Assembly (NCBI GenBank): GCA_008636095.1
Contig: VSJD01000010.1
Coordinates: forward strand, 1-10,000
DNA from: Kiritimatiellota bacterium
GTDB taxonomy: Bacteria; Verrucomicrobiota; Kiritimatiellia; JAAZAB01
Direction: 5' to 3'
Length of the DNA: 10,000 bases
The first letter of the stretch is position 1. Each line of letters begins with the position of its first letter. The position numbers and the translations under genes were made by a program. Positions 9,188-10,000 of this stretch are shown in pieces. The notes under the pieces were generated by a model, which saw only the letters and a program-made list of their open reading frames with translations, was not told the DNA's origin and made no database searches.

Positions 9188-9923
9188 AGCAAACTTCGAA
9201 AACGGGTGCCGGCCGGCGTTTATGAGCCGAAGATTCAACCCATTGCCACACTCGGCGGATGTTTTCCTGCGGAATACTGTCAGTGCACCGAGTGTTGATG
9301 GCCTGAAGGGTACGATCAAGTTCGGCGTATGAAATGCCCAATTCTTCTTCATCACTCTGGCCAGGCCATAATCCGGCGGTGGGAGTTTTATTGATAATTT
9401 TATCGGGTATGTTGAGAGCGCGGGCAAGTTCCCAAACCTGAGTCTTGTAAAGACCGCCCAGCGGAAGAATGTCGACTCCGCCATCTCCATATTTTGTAAA
9501 ATATCCCACCATCAGTTCCGTCTTGTTGCCTGTGCCAACGACAAGGTAAGAGAGAGTATTCGCCAGGAAGTACAAGACAGCCATCCGAAGTCTGGCCTTC
9601 AAATTGGCATTGGCCATTCGCGTGCCATCGGATAACCCGGGAACAAGTGCCTGATATGTTTCATCAAGCCTCACCGTGAGTGTCATGATCCCCAGTTTTG
9701 TTGTGATCAACAGAGCATCCTCTTGATCGTGAGGATCGGACTCGCATGGCATGATGATGCCCAGTACATTAGCCCCTAGAGCTTTCTTACAAAGTGTAAC
9801 TGTGACCGCAGAGTCTATGCCCCCACTGAGCCCTACCACGGCTCCCTTGGCTCCGGAATCACGGACACTTTGAGCAATCCACTTTGATATTTTGTCATCC
9901 AGGTCAATCATAGATTCTTGCAT
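9186..9923 (-). CDS. nadE: NH3-dependent NAD+ synthetase
   Basis: Converts nicotinic acid adenine dinucleotide (deamido-NAD) to NAD+ with ATP and ammonia, the last step of NAD synthesis, in the cytoplasm. From ATG 9923 the product is 245 residues, typical of the short single-domain form. It shows the N-type ATP pyrophosphatase P-loop SGGIDS (33-38), GTGNKTEL (130-137), the YFTKYGDGG segment, the KTPTAGLWPGQSDEEELG block (179-196) and a C-terminal HKRRPAP. There is no nitrilase-like glutaminase domain. The frame is closed by TGA at 9995-9993, so no in-frame fusion continues to the right, and free ammonia, or a separate glutaminase, must supply nitrogen. Possible longer starts (GTG 9980) and a shorter one (ATG 9911) exist; ATG 9923 is preferred because AGGA lies nine bases upstream. 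It is followed at 14 bases by gltB and is probably cotranscribed with it. Confidence 0.95.
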   Translation of the reverse strand: MQESMIDLDDKISKWIAQSVRDSGAKGAVVGLSGGIDSAVTVTLCKKALGANVLGIIMPCESDPHDQEDALLITTKLGIMTLTVRLDETYQALVPGLSDGTRMANANLKARLRMAVLYFLANTLSYLVVGTGNKTELMVGYFTKYGDGGVDILPLGGLYKTQVWELARALNIPDKIINKTPTAGLWPGQSDEEELGISYAELDRTLQAINTRCTDSIPQENIRRVWQWVESSAHKRRPAPVFEVC

Positions 9924-9932
9924 CGATTGTTG

Positions 9933-9936
9933 TCCT
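9933..9936 (-). promoter_or_regulatory. Ribosome binding site of nadE
   Basis: The minus strand reads AGGA (within ACAGGACA), nine bases before ATG 9923. The site is modest, but better than anything before the alternative starts at 9980 and 9911. Confidence 0.5.
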
Positions 9937-10000
9937 GTCAGTATTCTTAATATAAATGAAACTCGTGCGGCACGGGACACAACCGCATGGTGTCAATCTC
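9937..10000 (-). other. Upstream region of nadE, promoter not resolved
   Basis: The stretch between the nadE ribosome site and the window edge has no recognisable gene. An AT-rich patch (minus strand TTTATATTAA, 9957 to 9948) includes a -10-like TATATT, and an exact TTGACA (9996 to 9991) lies further upstream. The two are about 36 bases apart, so they do not form one promoter. A promoter for the whole row could be here or to the right of the window. Confidence 0.2.

Noticed and set aside
9172..9192. TTG start for gltB overlapping the nadE stop
   Set aside because: It would lie upstream of the GAGGA ribosome site and lengthen the propeptide before Cys17. ATG 9171 fits both better.
9993..10000. 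Exact TTGACA -35-like hexamer on the minus strand (9996-9991)
   Set aside because: At 17 bases spacing the matching -10 would be GTGCCG, which is not -10-like; the AT-rich TATATT patch is about 36 bases away. Probably chance.

Overview
The window holds five genes, all on the minus strand, so transcription runs from right to left: nadE, gltB, gltD, purF, pyrG. pyrG is cut by the left window edge, only a little before its expected end. Coding density is very high. The only sizeable non-coding stretches are the 146 bases between gltD and purF and the roughly 77 bases upstream of nadE at the right edge. No RNA gene, mobile element, CRISPR array or clear terminator was seen.

Layout in the direction of transcription: an ammonia-dependent NAD+ synthetase (nadE, 9923 to 9186); 14 bases later the glutamate synthase large subunit (gltB, 9171 to 4636); overlapping it, the glutamate synthase small subunit (gltD, 4643 to 3219); after the gap, a Bacillus-type amidophosphoribosyltransferase with a propeptide and iron-sulfur ligands (purF, 3072 to 1624); and, sharing an ATGA start/stop overlap, CTP synthase (pyrG, 1627 to beyond the left edge).

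The theme is nitrogen distribution. GltB, PurF and PyrG each carry a glutamine amidotransferase domain: GltBD regenerates glutamate from glutamine and 2-oxoglutarate, PurF puts glutamine nitrogen into purines, and PyrG puts it into CTP. NadE uses free ammonia here, because no nitrilase-type glutaminase domain is fused to it. The genes probably form one operon or two adjoining ones (nadE-gltB-gltD and purF-pyrG). Three of the five products (GltB, GltD, PurF) keep cysteine ligands for iron-sulfur clusters.

The organism is a bacterium with moderate to fairly high GC (judged by eye) that uses good Shine-Dalgarno sites. That and the two-subunit bacterial GOGAT fit many Gram-negative lineages. A member of the Planctomycetota-Verrucomicrobiota-Kiritimatiellota-Lentisphaerota group is one guess, but nothing in the window settles it. 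These are core metabolic genes. I found no convincing sign of a novel defence or mobile system; the interesting points are gene order, translational coupling and small sequence details.
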